Assembly: GCA_947054185.1 (NCBI GenBank)
Contig: CAMRVW010000079.1
Coordinates: forward strand, 1 to 10,076
DNA length: 10,076 nucleotides
Direction of reading: 5' to 3'
From: an uncultured Rikenellaceae bacterium
GTDB taxonomy: Bacteria > Bacteroidota > Bacteroidia > Bacteroidales > Rikenellaceae
Shown here: one piece after another, positions 1 to 7,495 of the stretch
Position numbering within the stretch: position 1 is the stretch's first letter
How the letters are laid out: the number at the start of each line of letters is the position of its first letter
Program-made: the position numbers and the translations under genes
The notes under the pieces: model-generated
Seen by the model: the letters and a program-made list of their open reading frames with translations, nothing else
Databases searched by the model: none
Told to the model about the DNA's origin: nothing

Positions 1-542
1 TACTTGCTGTAAGCGTTGGCCCTTTTGGCACCGCCCATGTCGGGAGCGGCAATGGCCAGATTGTCTATGCCGAGACTCTTGATGTAAGGCACGAATATGC
101 CGCTTGCGTAAAGGTGGTCGACGGGTATGTCGAAGAAACCCTGTATCTGGTCGGCATGCAGGTCCATTGTCATTATGCGCTCCACTCCTGCCGCTTTAAG
201 CATATTGGCCACCATTTTGGCACCTATGGAGACACGGGGACGGTCCTTGCGGTCCTGACGCGCCCAACCGAAATAGGGCATGACGGCAACCACACGATGA
301 GCCGAAGCGCGTTTGGCCGCGTCTATCATCAAAAGAAGCTCGAAGAGGTTATCCACGGGAGGGAATGTCGACTGGATAAGGAAAACGGTACAGCCGCGGA
401 TGCTCTCGTCGAAAGCCGGCTGAAACTCACCGTCGCTGAAATCCAGAACGGTCGACTTACCAAGCTCTGCGCCGTAAGCCTTGGCGATATTTTCCGCCAA
501 ATAACGCGAAGCCCGTCCCGAGAAAAATTTGATTGTGTGCAT
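1..542 (-). CDS. prs: Ribose-phosphate pyrophosphokinase (PRPP synthetase), N-terminal part, cut by window edge
   Basis: This cytosolic enzyme transfers pyrophosphate from ATP to ribose-5-phosphate to give PRPP, the precursor of purines, pyrimidines, NAD, histidine and tryptophan. I translated the minus strand from the ATG at 542-540 and obtained 180 residues before the window ends; the family is usually about 310 residues. Visible family motifs are the N-terminal KFFSGRASRYLAENIA segment (5-20), DFSDGEF (34-40), PYFGWARQDRKDRPR (89-103), the DLHADQIQGFFDIPVD block containing His129 (127-142) and APDMGGAKRA (166-175). The catalytic flexible loop and the PRPP-binding loop would lie beyond the left edge. 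The ATG is the natural start because the protein begins at the family's usual N-terminus, and a Bacteroidetes promoter lies about 75 bases upstream. It is co-directional with ysxC but separated by 194 bp and has its own promoter, so it is probably a separate unit. Confidence 0.97.
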   Translation of the reverse strand, partial: MHTIKFFSGRASRYLAENIAKAYGAELGKSTVLDFSDGEFQPAFDESIRGCTVFLIQSTFPPVDNLFELLLMIDAAKRASAHRVVAVMPYFGWARQDRKDRPRVSIGAKMVANMLKAAGVERIMTMDLHADQIQGFFDIPVDHLYASGIFVPYIKSLGIDNLAIAAPDMGGAKRANAYSK

Positions 543-616
543 TTTGAGTGTTGTTTGTTTTATTACGCTCTTCGGCAGTCTCTTCGACCACGCGAGGGTG
601 TTGGGTTTTACGACCG

Positions 617-647
617 CAAAGTTAATCTTTGTATTTAAATTAAGAAA
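617..647 (-). promoter_or_regulatory. Bacteroidetes-type promoter of prs
   Basis: On the minus strand the -7 box reads TAACTTTG (624-617), a full match to TAnnTTTG. A TTTC (647-644), one base off TTTG, lies 19 bases upstream. The predicted start of transcription would be near 610, giving a leader of about 70 bases before the prs ATG at 542. The -7 box sits inside an inverted repeat, CAAAG-TTAAT-CTTTG (617-631). Confidence 0.65.
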
Positions 648-736
648 CTTTTTGCCTCCTAATTTTAATCGCGACATATCACGCCCCGCAAGCAGACTCC
701 AATCAAGCCGTGCCCGCCTCTCCGGCAAAAGCCCCA

Positions 737-1342
737 TCACTGCCCTGTAACATCGCGGAATGTATTGTCAATAAACTCAAGTATCTCATCGCGCCCCATC
801 TTTTTCTCTGACGACGTTACAAAAAACAACGGCAACTCCGACCAGCTCTCGGCCAGCTTGGCCTTGTATGACTCGACGTTTCGCCCCAACGCGGTGGCAG
901 ACAGCTTGTCGGCCTTGGTAAACACCACGGCAAACGGCACTCCGGCATCGCCCATGGCATCGATGAACTCAAGGTCTATACGTTGCGGTTCGTGACGCAC
1001 ATCCACCAATATGAATAGGAAACAGAGGTTTTCGTGCTTTTCGGTATAATCGGTTATCAGTTTTGAAAATCCGCGTCTGACAGCTTTGGGCACCCTGGCA
1101 TATCCATATCCGGGCAGATCGACCAGATACCACGACTTATTGACAATGAAGTGGTTGATAAGCTGAGTCTTGCCCGGCGTGGACGACACTTTGGCCAATC
1201 CGCCTATGCCGCACAACATATTTATTAGCGACGATTTACCCACATTCGACCGCCCTATGAACGCAAACTCGGGTATATCGCCCTTGGGACACTGCCCCAC
1301 CTTGGAGCTGCTGCAAACAAACTCTGCCGATTTTATAATCAT
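737..1342 (-). CDS. ysxC: Ribosome biogenesis GTPase YsxC/YihA (EngB)
   Basis: This is a 201-residue TRAFAC GTPase of the EngB family, whose characterised members are needed for assembly of the large ribosomal subunit. The G motifs are all present: G1 GRSNVGKS (30-37), G2 around STPG (54-57), G3 DLPG (75-78) followed by YGYA, G4 TKAD (142-145) and G5 SSE (177-179). Length and the compact single-domain layout match the family (about 195-210 residues). The ATG at 1342 gives the usual short N-terminus before the first strand. The gene stands alone: prs follows after 194 bp with its own promoter, and the OsmC-family gene upstream is divergent across a 618 bp gap. Its promoter region carries overlapping palindromes that may be a regulator site. 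No key residue is missing. Confidence 0.97.
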   Translation of the reverse strand: MIIKSAEFVCSSSKVGQCPKGDIPEFAFIGRSNVGKSSLINMLCGIGGLAKVSSTPGKTQLINHFIVNKSWYLVDLPGYGYARVPKAVRRGFSKLITDYTEKHENLCFLFILVDVRHEPQRIDLEFIDAMGDAGVPFAVVFTKADKLSATALGRNVESYKAKLAESWSELPLFFVTSSEKKMGRDEILEFIDNTFRDVTGQ

Positions 1343-1392
1343 ACTTCACTAAAATGTTTTTACTGAAACTGTCGTCACACCCAACGCTATAA

Positions 1393-1431
1393 TTCTTACA
1401 AATGTAAGAAATGTTTCTTATACGGACGAAA
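1393..1431 (-). promoter_or_regulatory. ysxC promoter overlapped by two interlocking palindromes
   Basis: On the minus strand the -7 box is TACATTTG (1406-1399), and a TTTC (1431-1428) lies 21 bases upstream, giving a leader of about 50 bases to the ATG at 1342. On the plus strand TTCTTACA-AA-TGTAAGAA (1393-1410) is a perfect inverted repeat with 8-base arms. It shares its right arm with a second perfect inverted repeat, TAAGAAA-TG-TTTCTTA (1405-1420). The -7 box lies inside the first palindrome, so a bound dimer would block RNA polymerase. The promoter call is moderate; an operator role is inference. Confidence 0.6.
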
Positions 1432-1490
1432 ATATACACAAAATAAACTGAACCCACCCTCCCGTGATTCCGATTTATCTGCCATAGTCA

Positions 1491-1934
1491 GCTGACGCCT
1501 TAGATACTCTCGCCTCGGACAACCAAATAAAATTTGCTTGCCCCCGCTTATTCATTCTTTGACCTGGCGCCTTAGATACTCTCACTCGGCAAAATGCAAG
1601 CTCACTTGCTTTTGCCCTCGCTTATCCGTATCGTTGGCTGACGCCTTAGATACTCCGCCTCGGACGACCAATAAAATTTGCTTGCCTCCGCTTATTCATT
1701 CTTTGACCTGACGGTCTTAGATACTCACGCTCGGCAAAGCCAAACTATCGTTTGCTTTTGCCCTCGCTTAATCGTACTTTGACCTGACGGTCTTAGATAC
1801 TCACGCTCGGCAAAGCCAAACTATCGTTTGCTTTTGCCCTCGCTTAATCGTACTTTGACCTGACGGTCTCAGATACTCACGCTCGGCAAAACCCAAACTC
1901 TCGTTTGCTTTTGCCCTCGCTTAATCGTATCTTT
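1491..1934 (+). repeat. Six-unit tandem array of hairpin/promoter elements (68-78 bp units, pattern A-B-A-C-C-C')
   Basis: Six head-to-tail units fill the space before the OsmC-family gene: A 1491-1560 (70 bp), B 1561-1636 (76), A 1637-1704 (68), C 1705-1780 (76), C 1781-1856 (76) and C' 1857-1934 (78). The two central C units are identical. Every unit has the order (C)TTAGATACTC or a one-base variant, a CTCGG box, a hairpin, a C-rich stretch ending in CGCTTA, and a T-rich end resembling TAnnTTTG. The hairpin's outer arms are GGCAAA(A) and TTTTGCC in B, C and C'. The inner arms differ but still pair: CAAAT/ATTTG in the first A, GCAAG/CTTGC in B and CAAAC/GTTTG in C and C'. The second A unit has lost a base and pairs less well. 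All units point toward the OsmC-family gene. I recall similar hairpin-plus-promoter elements upstream of other Bacteroidales genes but cannot verify that here. No transposase, terminal repeats or coding potential is seen. Confidence 0.9.
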
Positions 1935-1935
1935 G
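1904..1935 (+). promoter_or_regulatory. Consensus Bacteroidetes promoter of the OsmC-family gene, inside the last array unit
   Basis: TTTG (1904-1907), 20 bases, then TATCTTTG (1928-1935) is a perfect match to the Bacteroidetes -33/-7 pattern. Transcription should begin near 1942, about 20 bases before the ATG at 1961. The -33 box is part of the 3' arm of the unit's hairpin. In the two preceding C units the same place reads TACTTTG, one base short of consensus. Confidence 0.8.
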
Positions 1936-1960
1936 TATATAAATTTTTATTCACACAACT

Positions 1961-2368
1961 ATGGCAACAATCAAAACACGTTACCTCGGCGATCTGCGCA
2001 CCGAGATGACCCACCTTCAATCAGGCTCGGTGGTGCTTACCGACGCCCCCACAGACAACAACGGCAAAGGCGAGGCATTCTCCCCGACCGACCTTGTGGC
2101 GGGTGCCCTGGGCAGTTGCATGCTCACCATAATGGGTATTGCCGCCCGCACCCACGGCTTCTCCATAGATGGCACGACACTCGAAATAACCAAGATAATG
2201 TCGTCAGAGCCTCGCCGCATCGGTGAGATAGTCATAAATGTCAACATCCCGCACGACCACGACGCCAAAACACGGCTCATCATCGAACGCGCCGCCGCAA
2301 CATGCCCCGTCGAACACAGCCTCCACCCCGACATCAAACGCACCGTCACCTTCAATTACAGCAAATAA
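1961..2368 (+). CDS. OsmC-family protein (probable thiol peroxidase)
   Basis: This 135-residue cytosolic protein has the OsmC/Ohr fold signature. Characterised relatives reduce organic hydroperoxides with a pair of cysteines and protect against oxidative or osmotic stress. The conserved SPTDLVAGALGSC block (41-53) places the first cysteine at 53. The second is Cys115 in ATCPVEHSL (113-121), at the usual spacing, so both redox cysteines are present. An N-terminal strand region (about 5-30) and a C-terminal VTFNYS strand (129-134) complete the domain. The ATG at 1961 lies about 20 bases after the predicted transcription start, and a strong terminator begins 9 bases after the stop, so it is a single-gene transcript. 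The array just upstream supplies its promoter. Assignment to a particular OsmC subfamily, and the physiological substrate, cannot be settled from sequence alone. Confidence 0.93.
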   Translation: MATIKTRYLGDLRTEMTHLQSGSVVLTDAPTDNNGKGEAFSPTDLVAGALGSCMLTIMGIAARTHGFSIDGTTLEITKIMSSEPRRIGEIVINVNIPHDHDAKTRLIIERAAATCPVEHSLHPDIKRTVTFNYSK

Positions 2369-2377
2369 CCCCATACA

Positions 2378-2411
2378 AAAAACGACACTGTCCTATAACA
2401 GTGTCGTTTTT
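2378..2411. terminator. Bidirectional intrinsic terminator between the OsmC-family gene and the efflux operon
   Basis: Arms at 2378-2391 and 2398-2411 form a perfect 14 bp stem (core ACGACACTGT with flanking A/T pairs) around the loop CCTATA. It is followed by a T run when read on the plus strand and by six T residues (complement of 2377-2382) when read on the minus strand. It sits 9 bases after the OsmC-family stop and 147 bases beyond the stop of the convergent outer-membrane channel gene, so it can end both transcripts. Confidence 0.92.
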
Positions 2412-2558
2412 ATTTAAGTTTCCCCAATAGATGCACTGCCGGCTTGTCGCAAACCACCATCAGCACATCTTCATACAATCAAATACCCGGTTTTTCCCCA
2501 CCGAGCGACAAAATAACCCGGCATACGGTCGAAACGGGCCTGTCCCGCGGCAAATATC

Positions 2559-3974
2559 CTATTCGGCAGATGTCCACCCGCCACCGAGAGCCCGATATAG
2601 CTCTATGCGCTGGGCAACGGCGTTGTAACATGTGGTATTGAGACCTATCTGACTGTTAAACAGCCCCGTCTGAGCCACCAGCACATCCAGATAGGTGGCA
2701 TATCCACGCACCAACAACATCTGCGAATATTCGTACGACTTGGCCAGAGCCTCATTCTGCATTGACTGTATCTCCACCTGACGGGCGGTGCTTCTGCACT
2801 GTGCAACGGCATTGGACACCTCCATGCCGGCATTGAGTATCGCCGCCTTGAAAGCGAGAAGGCTCTCTTCGTTTTGCAGCTTGGCCACCTCTTTCTGTGT
2901 ACGCAAAGCCCGGGCATTGATAATGGGAGCCACAAGACCACCGACGGCATTCCAGAAGAGCGACTCGGGATCGAACCACTCCTTTATCTTCATAGACTCA
3001 ACCCCGACAGAACCGCCTATGGTGAGTGTCGGATACATCGAAGCCTTAGCCACATTGAAACGATAATGCGACGCCCTCAGGCTCTGTTCGGCAGCCATCA
3101 CATCGGGCCTGTATTGAAGCAACTGCGCCGGCAGACCTATCGACAGATCGCACCCTATCATGGTTATATCCAACGAGTCGGCACGATCGACCTTAAAACC
3201 GGGCTTGCCCAAGAGAAAGCCGATATATGTCTCGGTGGCCTCTATGGATGCCTGCAACTCCGGTATGTACGATTGTGCGCCGTAAAGCTGGGCATAGGCC
3301 TGCTGAACGGCCACCTCGTTGGCTTGGGCCGAAATCTTCAACGCCTTGACCGTCTCGAGATACTCGGTGTAATTGGCAATGGTCTTTTCTGTTATGCGCA
3401 ACTGCTCGTCGAGCATCAAAAGACGATAATAGCTGCCTGCCATGTCGGCCACAAGCTGTGTGACAACGGCATTCTTGGTTGCCTCCTGCGACAAAAGGTT
3501 GGCATAAGCCTCTCGCTTGGCACTCCTTATCTTGCCCCAAATATCTATCTCCCACGAGGCGCTGAGGCCGAGGGTGTAATCCTGTATCGGCTTGCTGACA
3601 TTAGGGCCCACCGCCGAGGTGCCGTTATCGGATGGCGATGCGAACTGTGCCTGTGCCGATGCGGCCAAGGTGGGCACAAAACCCATACGGCTCTTGCGCC
3701 AATAGGCCCGCGCCTCATCTATGCGCTTTATGTTTATGCGCAGATTGATGTTGGAGTCGAGAGCCTCGGCAATTAGCGCCTGCAACTTGGGGTCGGCGTA
3801 ATACTCACGCCATGACATGCGCGCCATGCACGTGGTGTCTTCCGCATCATAGCCGCGATAAAGGCCCTCCAAAGGCAACGTGCTCTGCTCGGGCATCTTA
3901 AACCCTGGGGTGACACAACCGCCGAGACATGCCAGCGCAAGTGTCATACATATCAATTTTGTTGCTTTCATCAT
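2559..3974 (-). CDS. RND efflux outer-membrane channel lipoprotein (TolC/OprM/NodT family)
   Basis: This is the outer-membrane duct of the tripartite pump encoded upstream. I chose the ATG at 3974-3972 (471 residues). An in-frame TTG at 3989 would add five residues, and a second ATG follows directly at 3971. The N-terminus is a lipoprotein signal peptide (basic MMKATK, hydrophobic stretch, lipobox LGG-Cys20), so the mature protein is probably lipidated, as in OprM. The two internally related OEP halves are visible: WEIDIWGKIR (141-150) in the first, and LPAQLLQYRPDVMAAEQSL (281-299) followed by GLVAPIINAR (346-355) in the second. The end has the typical GYATYLDVLVAQTGLFNSQ (424-442) and RIELYRALGGGW (456-467). 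Long alpha-hairpin segments lie between. It follows the RND gene after about 180 bp and is the last gene of the operon. Substrates are not predictable. Confidence 0.95.
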   Translation of the reverse strand: MMKATKLICMTLALACLGGCVTPGFKMPEQSTLPLEGLYRGYDAEDTTCMARMSWREYYADPKLQALIAEALDSNINLRINIKRIDEARAYWRKSRMGFVPTLAASAQAQFASPSDNGTSAVGPNVSKPIQDYTLGLSASWEIDIWGKIRSAKREAYANLLSQEATKNAVVTQLVADMAGSYYRLLMLDEQLRITEKTIANYTEYLETVKALKISAQANEVAVQQAYAQLYGAQSYIPELQASIEATETYIGFLLGKPGFKVDRADSLDITMIGCDLSIGLPAQLLQYRPDVMAAEQSLRASHYRFNVAKASMYPTLTIGGSVGVESMKIKEWFDPESLFWNAVGGLVAPIINARALRTQKEVAKLQNEESLLAFKAAILNAGMEVSNAVAQCRSTARQVEIQSMQNEALAKSYEYSQMLLVRGYATYLDVLVAQTGLFNSQIGLNTTCYNAVAQRIELYRALGGGWTSAE

Positions 3975-4153
3975 AGTTGTTTGTTTCAATCACTGCCACC
4001 CGCCGCCTAAAGCCTCCGTCCAAGCCGAACCGCACATAAGCCGCGTTCTTCACGCCCCAACCGCCTGCCGGCCCCATGCGTGGTGCTCCCGGCACCGTCA
4101 AGACGACCACCGCACCGGCTTCAAAAACCTGGCGGAACGGTTACGCATACTTT

Positions 4154-7100
4154 TTAGTTGCCGACGGCCTCTTCGCCCTCTGCCTGTAACTTGGCGAACT
4201 TGGCGTGATGCAACGCCTCGGCAGCCAGACGGGCACGTTTCTTGGCGCGCATCTTTTCGTCAACGCGCTCGAATATCACATACATGGTGGGTATCACGAA
4301 CACTCCGAACACAGTACCTATGAGCATGCCTCCGGCCGCAGCCGTACCTATGGAACGGTTACCCACCGAACCTGCTCCCGAGGCTATCATCAGCGGCACC
4401 ATACCGAATATGAAAGCGAAAGAGGTCATCAATATGGGGCGCAGACGGGCCATGGCACCCTGTATGGCCGACTGCACTATGGTCATGCCGTGCTCGCGTC
4501 TCTGCCGGGCAAACTCCACTATAAGAATACCGTTCTTGGCCAACAGGCCTATAAGCATTATGAGAGCCACCTGCACATAGATGTTATTGTCTATGCCGAA
4601 GGCACGTATGAATATAAACACGCCGCAGATACCTATGACAAGCGGTATCATCACAGAAAGAGGCAACATGTAACTCTCGTATTGCGCACAGAGAATCAGG
4701 TATACGAATATGAAGCAGAGCATGAATATGATGATCTGCTGTCCGCCTGCATTGACCTCCTCGCGCGTCATGCCCGAGAACTCGAGCGTATAACCCACAG
4801 GCAACTTCTCGGCAGCACGACGCACCGCCTCGATGGCCTGACCGGTACTGTAACCGTCTTTGGCCTCGCCGTTTATCGTGGCCGAGGTGAATAGGTTGTA
4901 ACGCGATATCGACTCTGGACCATACACGCGTCTGAAATCGACCAACGTGGTTATGGGCACCATCTCGCCCTTGTTGTTCCTGACCATTATCTTGTCTATC
5001 GAGGCGAGGGTGGCCCTGTCTTCGGGCGCCGCCTGCATCATCACGCGGTAATACTTCGAGAAACGGTTGAAGTCAGACACGAACATACTGCCCAAATAAC
5101 CCTGAAGCGACGTGAATACATCAGACACACTGACACCCAACTGCTTGCACTTATCCACGCTCACATCAAACTGATATTGCGGGAAGCCCACATCGAAAGA
5201 TGTCCGTGCATATTTCACCTCGGGTTGGGCGTAAAGCTCGGCGATAAACTCTTGAACCACATCGTGAAAACTATTGATGTCATCGTTACCCGAGCGGTCT
5301 TGCAACTGTATCTCGAAACCGTTGGACACACCGAAGCCCGACACCGCCGGCGGCACGAATGCCGTTGTGGTGCCCTCTTTTATCGTCGAATTGGCTCTGC
5401 TCATAAGCTCGAACTGCACCTGCGAGGCGCTCTTTTCGCGCTTGTCCCAATCGGTAAGGCTGAGTATGCCGAGCGAGTAAGAACCGCCCGCCGCACCGCT
5501 CAGTATGCTGAAGCCGTTGATCAACATGCGCGACTCTATCTCGGGCATCGACCTTGTTATAGAGTCGAGTGTCTTGGAGGCGACCATGGTACGCTCAAGA
5601 GACGAGCCGGCGGGCAGTGTCATGTCCACCATTATTATACCCTGGTCTTCATTGGGGATGAATCCTGTTGCGGTGGTTGTCATCAGCCAGTAAGCCGCTC
5701 CGCCGAATGCCGCTATCATGGCCACGGGGAGCCAGCGATGACGTGTAAATATGCGCAAGGCACCACGGTAACGCTCCAACATGGAGTCGAACGCCGTGTT
5801 GAAGTTGTGGTGCAGGCGAGTCATGAAAGTGACCTTCTCGCCACCCTTGGGCTTGATGAAGAATGTGCAAAGCACCGGACTGAGTGTCAACGCATTGACC
5901 GCCGATATCACCATCGCCGAGGCCAACGTGAGCGCAAACTGACGATAGAACACACCGGTCGGACCTGTCATGAAGCTGACAGGAAAGAACACCGCCGACA
6001 TCACAAAAGTTATCGATATTATGGCCCCCGTTATCTCGTGCATGGCCTCAGAGGTGGCCTGCAATACGCTCTTGGATGGGTCGTGCTCCATCTTGGCATG
6101 CACCGCCTCCACCACCACTATGGCGTCGTCGACAACCATGCCTATGGCCAGAATCAAGGCAAACAACGTCAGCAGGTTTATTGAGAAGTCAAACACCAAA
6201 AGCATGAAGAATGTGCCGACAATGGCCACCAACGACGATATGATGGGTATGATGGTCGAACGAAAATCTTGCAGAAACACGTAAACCACCAGCGTCACGA
6301 GTATGAAAGCCTCGAAAAAGGTGCTTATCACCTTCTTGATAGAGGCCTCCAAAAACTTGTTGGTATCGTAAGGAATCACGTAAAAGACTCCGTCGGGGAA
6401 GTTGGCGCTCAACTCCTCCATCTTGGCTTTCAATGCCTTGACCACATCGTTGGCATTAGAGCCCGCCATCTGATATATGGCCATGCCGAACGCGGGATAA
6501 CCCTGCGTCTTGGCCGAGGTGCTGTAATCGAACGCCCCCAGCTCTATGTCGGCCACATCTTTGAGCTTTAATATGTTACCGTTGTCTTCGGCACGTATTA
6601 CGATGTTGCCGTAATCTTCGGCAGAGGTGAACTTGCCTTTATATTTTATGGTGTATTGAAAGGCCTGGTTGCCGTTGTCGCCAAACTTGCCCGGAGCAGC
6701 CTCCACGTTCTGCTCACGCACCGCCGCCATCACATCGGTGGGGTTAAGCTTATAGGCCGCCATCTTCACCGGGTCTATCCAAATGCGCATGGAGTAATCG
6801 CGGGCGCCGTATATGTTGACGCGACCCACGCCGTTGACGCGTTGAAGCTCGGGATAGATGTTTATGCGACCGTAATTTTGGAGGAAGGTCTCGTCATAGT
6901 CGGGATTGGTGCTGTAAAGAGAGATGTTCAGAAGCATGTTGTTCTGCATCTTCTCGGTGGTGACACCGTTCTGCGTCACCTCTGACGGCAGCTTGCTGAG
7001 GGCGGCCGAGACACGGTTCTGAACATTGACAGAGGCCATGTCGGGGTCGGTGCCCTGGCTGAAATATACCTCTATGGTGGCGCTGCCGTTATTATCGGCC

Positions 7101-7342
7101 GTCGACGTTATATAGGTCATGTTCTCCACGCCGTTTATCTGTTCCTCCAACGGGGCTATCACGCTCTTGAGCACCACGTCGGCATTGGCACCGGGATATG
7201 TGGTGCTCACACGCACCATAGGAGGTGCAATGTCGGGATATTGCGACACGGGCAGCGACACAAGACCGATAAGGCCGGCAATACATATTATTATTGATAT
7301 GACCGTCGACAGCACGGGTCGCTGTATGAATTTCTGTATCAT
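4154..7342 (-). CDS. HAE1-family RND efflux pump, inner-membrane transporter (AcrB/MexB/BmeB-like)
   Basis: At 1062 residues this is a full-length proton/drug antiporter of the hydrophobe/amphiphile efflux class; it works as a trimer in the inner membrane. The N-terminus (FIQRPVLSTVISIIICIAG, 5-23) is the first membrane helix. A periplasmic domain follows, starting with the PVSQYPDIAPP motif (31-41). The proton-relay residues are intact: Asp405 and Asp406 in GMVVDDAIVVVEA (401-413, helix 4), Lys936 in GLLAKNGILIVEFA (932-945, helix 10) and Arg968 in RLRPILMTS (966-974). The second periplasmic half begins after ATGFIPNEDQG (558-568). The duplicated two-half layout is complete with no frameshift. 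A charged, Lys/Arg-rich tail (about 1028-1062) extends into the cytoplasm. It lies between its adaptor and its channel gene in the usual adaptor-pump-channel order. Drug, bile-salt or fatty-acid export is plausible, but specificity is unknown. Confidence 0.98.
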   Translation of the reverse strand: MIQKFIQRPVLSTVISIIICIAGLIGLVSLPVSQYPDIAPPMVRVSTTYPGANADVVLKSVIAPLEEQINGVENMTYITSTADNNGSATIEVYFSQGTDPDMASVNVQNRVSAALSKLPSEVTQNGVTTEKMQNNMLLNISLYSTNPDYDETFLQNYGRINIYPELQRVNGVGRVNIYGARDYSMRIWIDPVKMAAYKLNPTDVMAAVREQNVEAAPGKFGDNGNQAFQYTIKYKGKFTSAEDYGNIVIRAEDNGNILKLKDVADIELGAFDYSTSAKTQGYPAFGMAIYQMAGSNANDVVKALKAKMEELSANFPDGVFYVIPYDTNKFLEASIKKVISTFFEAFILVTLVVYVFLQDFRSTIIPIISSLVAIVGTFFMLLVFDFSINLLTLFALILAIGMVVDDAIVVVEAVHAKMEHDPSKSVLQATSEAMHEITGAIISITFVMSAVFFPVSFMTGPTGVFYRQFALTLASAMVISAVNALTLSPVLCTFFIKPKGGEKVTFMTRLHHNFNTAFDSMLERYRGALRIFTRHRWLPVAMIAAFGGAAYWLMTTTATGFIPNEDQGIIMVDMTLPAGSSLERTMVASKTLDSITRSMPEIESRMLINGFSILSGAAGGSYSLGILSLTDWDKREKSASQVQFELMSRANSTIKEGTTTAFVPPAVSGFGVSNGFEIQLQDRSGNDDINSFHDVVQEFIAELYAQPEVKYARTSFDVGFPQYQFDVSVDKCKQLGVSVSDVFTSLQGYLGSMFVSDFNRFSKYYRVMMQAAPEDRATLASIDKIMVRNNKGEMVPITTLVDFRRVYGPESISRYNLFTSATINGEAKDGYSTGQAIEAVRRAAEKLPVGYTLEFSGMTREEVNAGGQQIIIFMLCFIFVYLILCAQYESYMLPLSVMIPLVIGICGVFIFIRAFGIDNNIYVQVALIMLIGLLAKNGILIVEFARQRREHGMTIVQSAIQGAMARLRPILMTSFAFIFGMVPLMIASGAGSVGNRSIGTAAAGGMLIGTVFGVFVIPTMYVIFERVDEKMRAKKRARLAAEALHHAKFAKLQAEGEEAVGN

Positions 7343-7495
7343 CGTCTTAATTTGGTTGTTTGCGTTTTACCTTGCATCAGCAGTTGCGATTGGTTGTGTG
7401 CGTCGACTCGTTATCGCGCCGCCCGGTTCATGTCCGACATTACATCAGACCCGGAACCGCTTTACATCACGAGACATCCGCACGTCTTTACGGCT

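Noticed and set aside
114..638. Plus-strand open frame over prs
   Set aside because: The minus strand encodes PRPP synthetase throughout this stretch.
1491..1934. CRISPR array
   Set aside because: Units vary along their whole length, have no constant repeat/variable spacer split, are too long, and have no cas genes nearby.
1491..1934. Insertion sequence or other transposon remnant
   Set aside because: No transposase-like frame, terminal inverted repeats or target duplication is visible. Only short hairpin units are present.
2874..3776. Plus-strand open frame (300 codons) antisense to the outer-membrane channel gene
   Set aside because: The opposite strand encodes a full TolC/OprM-family protein with all motifs. 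This frame has no recognisable features.
3975..3989. TTG at 3989 as start of the outer-membrane channel gene
   Set aside because: Two ATG codons at 3974 and 3971 begin the lipoprotein signal peptide directly, and the TTG adds only five residues.
3898..4110. Small minus-strand open frame in the pump-channel spacer
   Set aside because: It runs into the channel gene in another frame and shows no signal peptide, motif or promoter.
5177..6184. Long plus-strand open frame (335 codons) inside the RND pump gene
   Set aside because: It lies antisense to an unmistakable RND coding sequence, is rich in His, Arg and Cys, and has no family motif or promoter. It is a codon-bias shadow.
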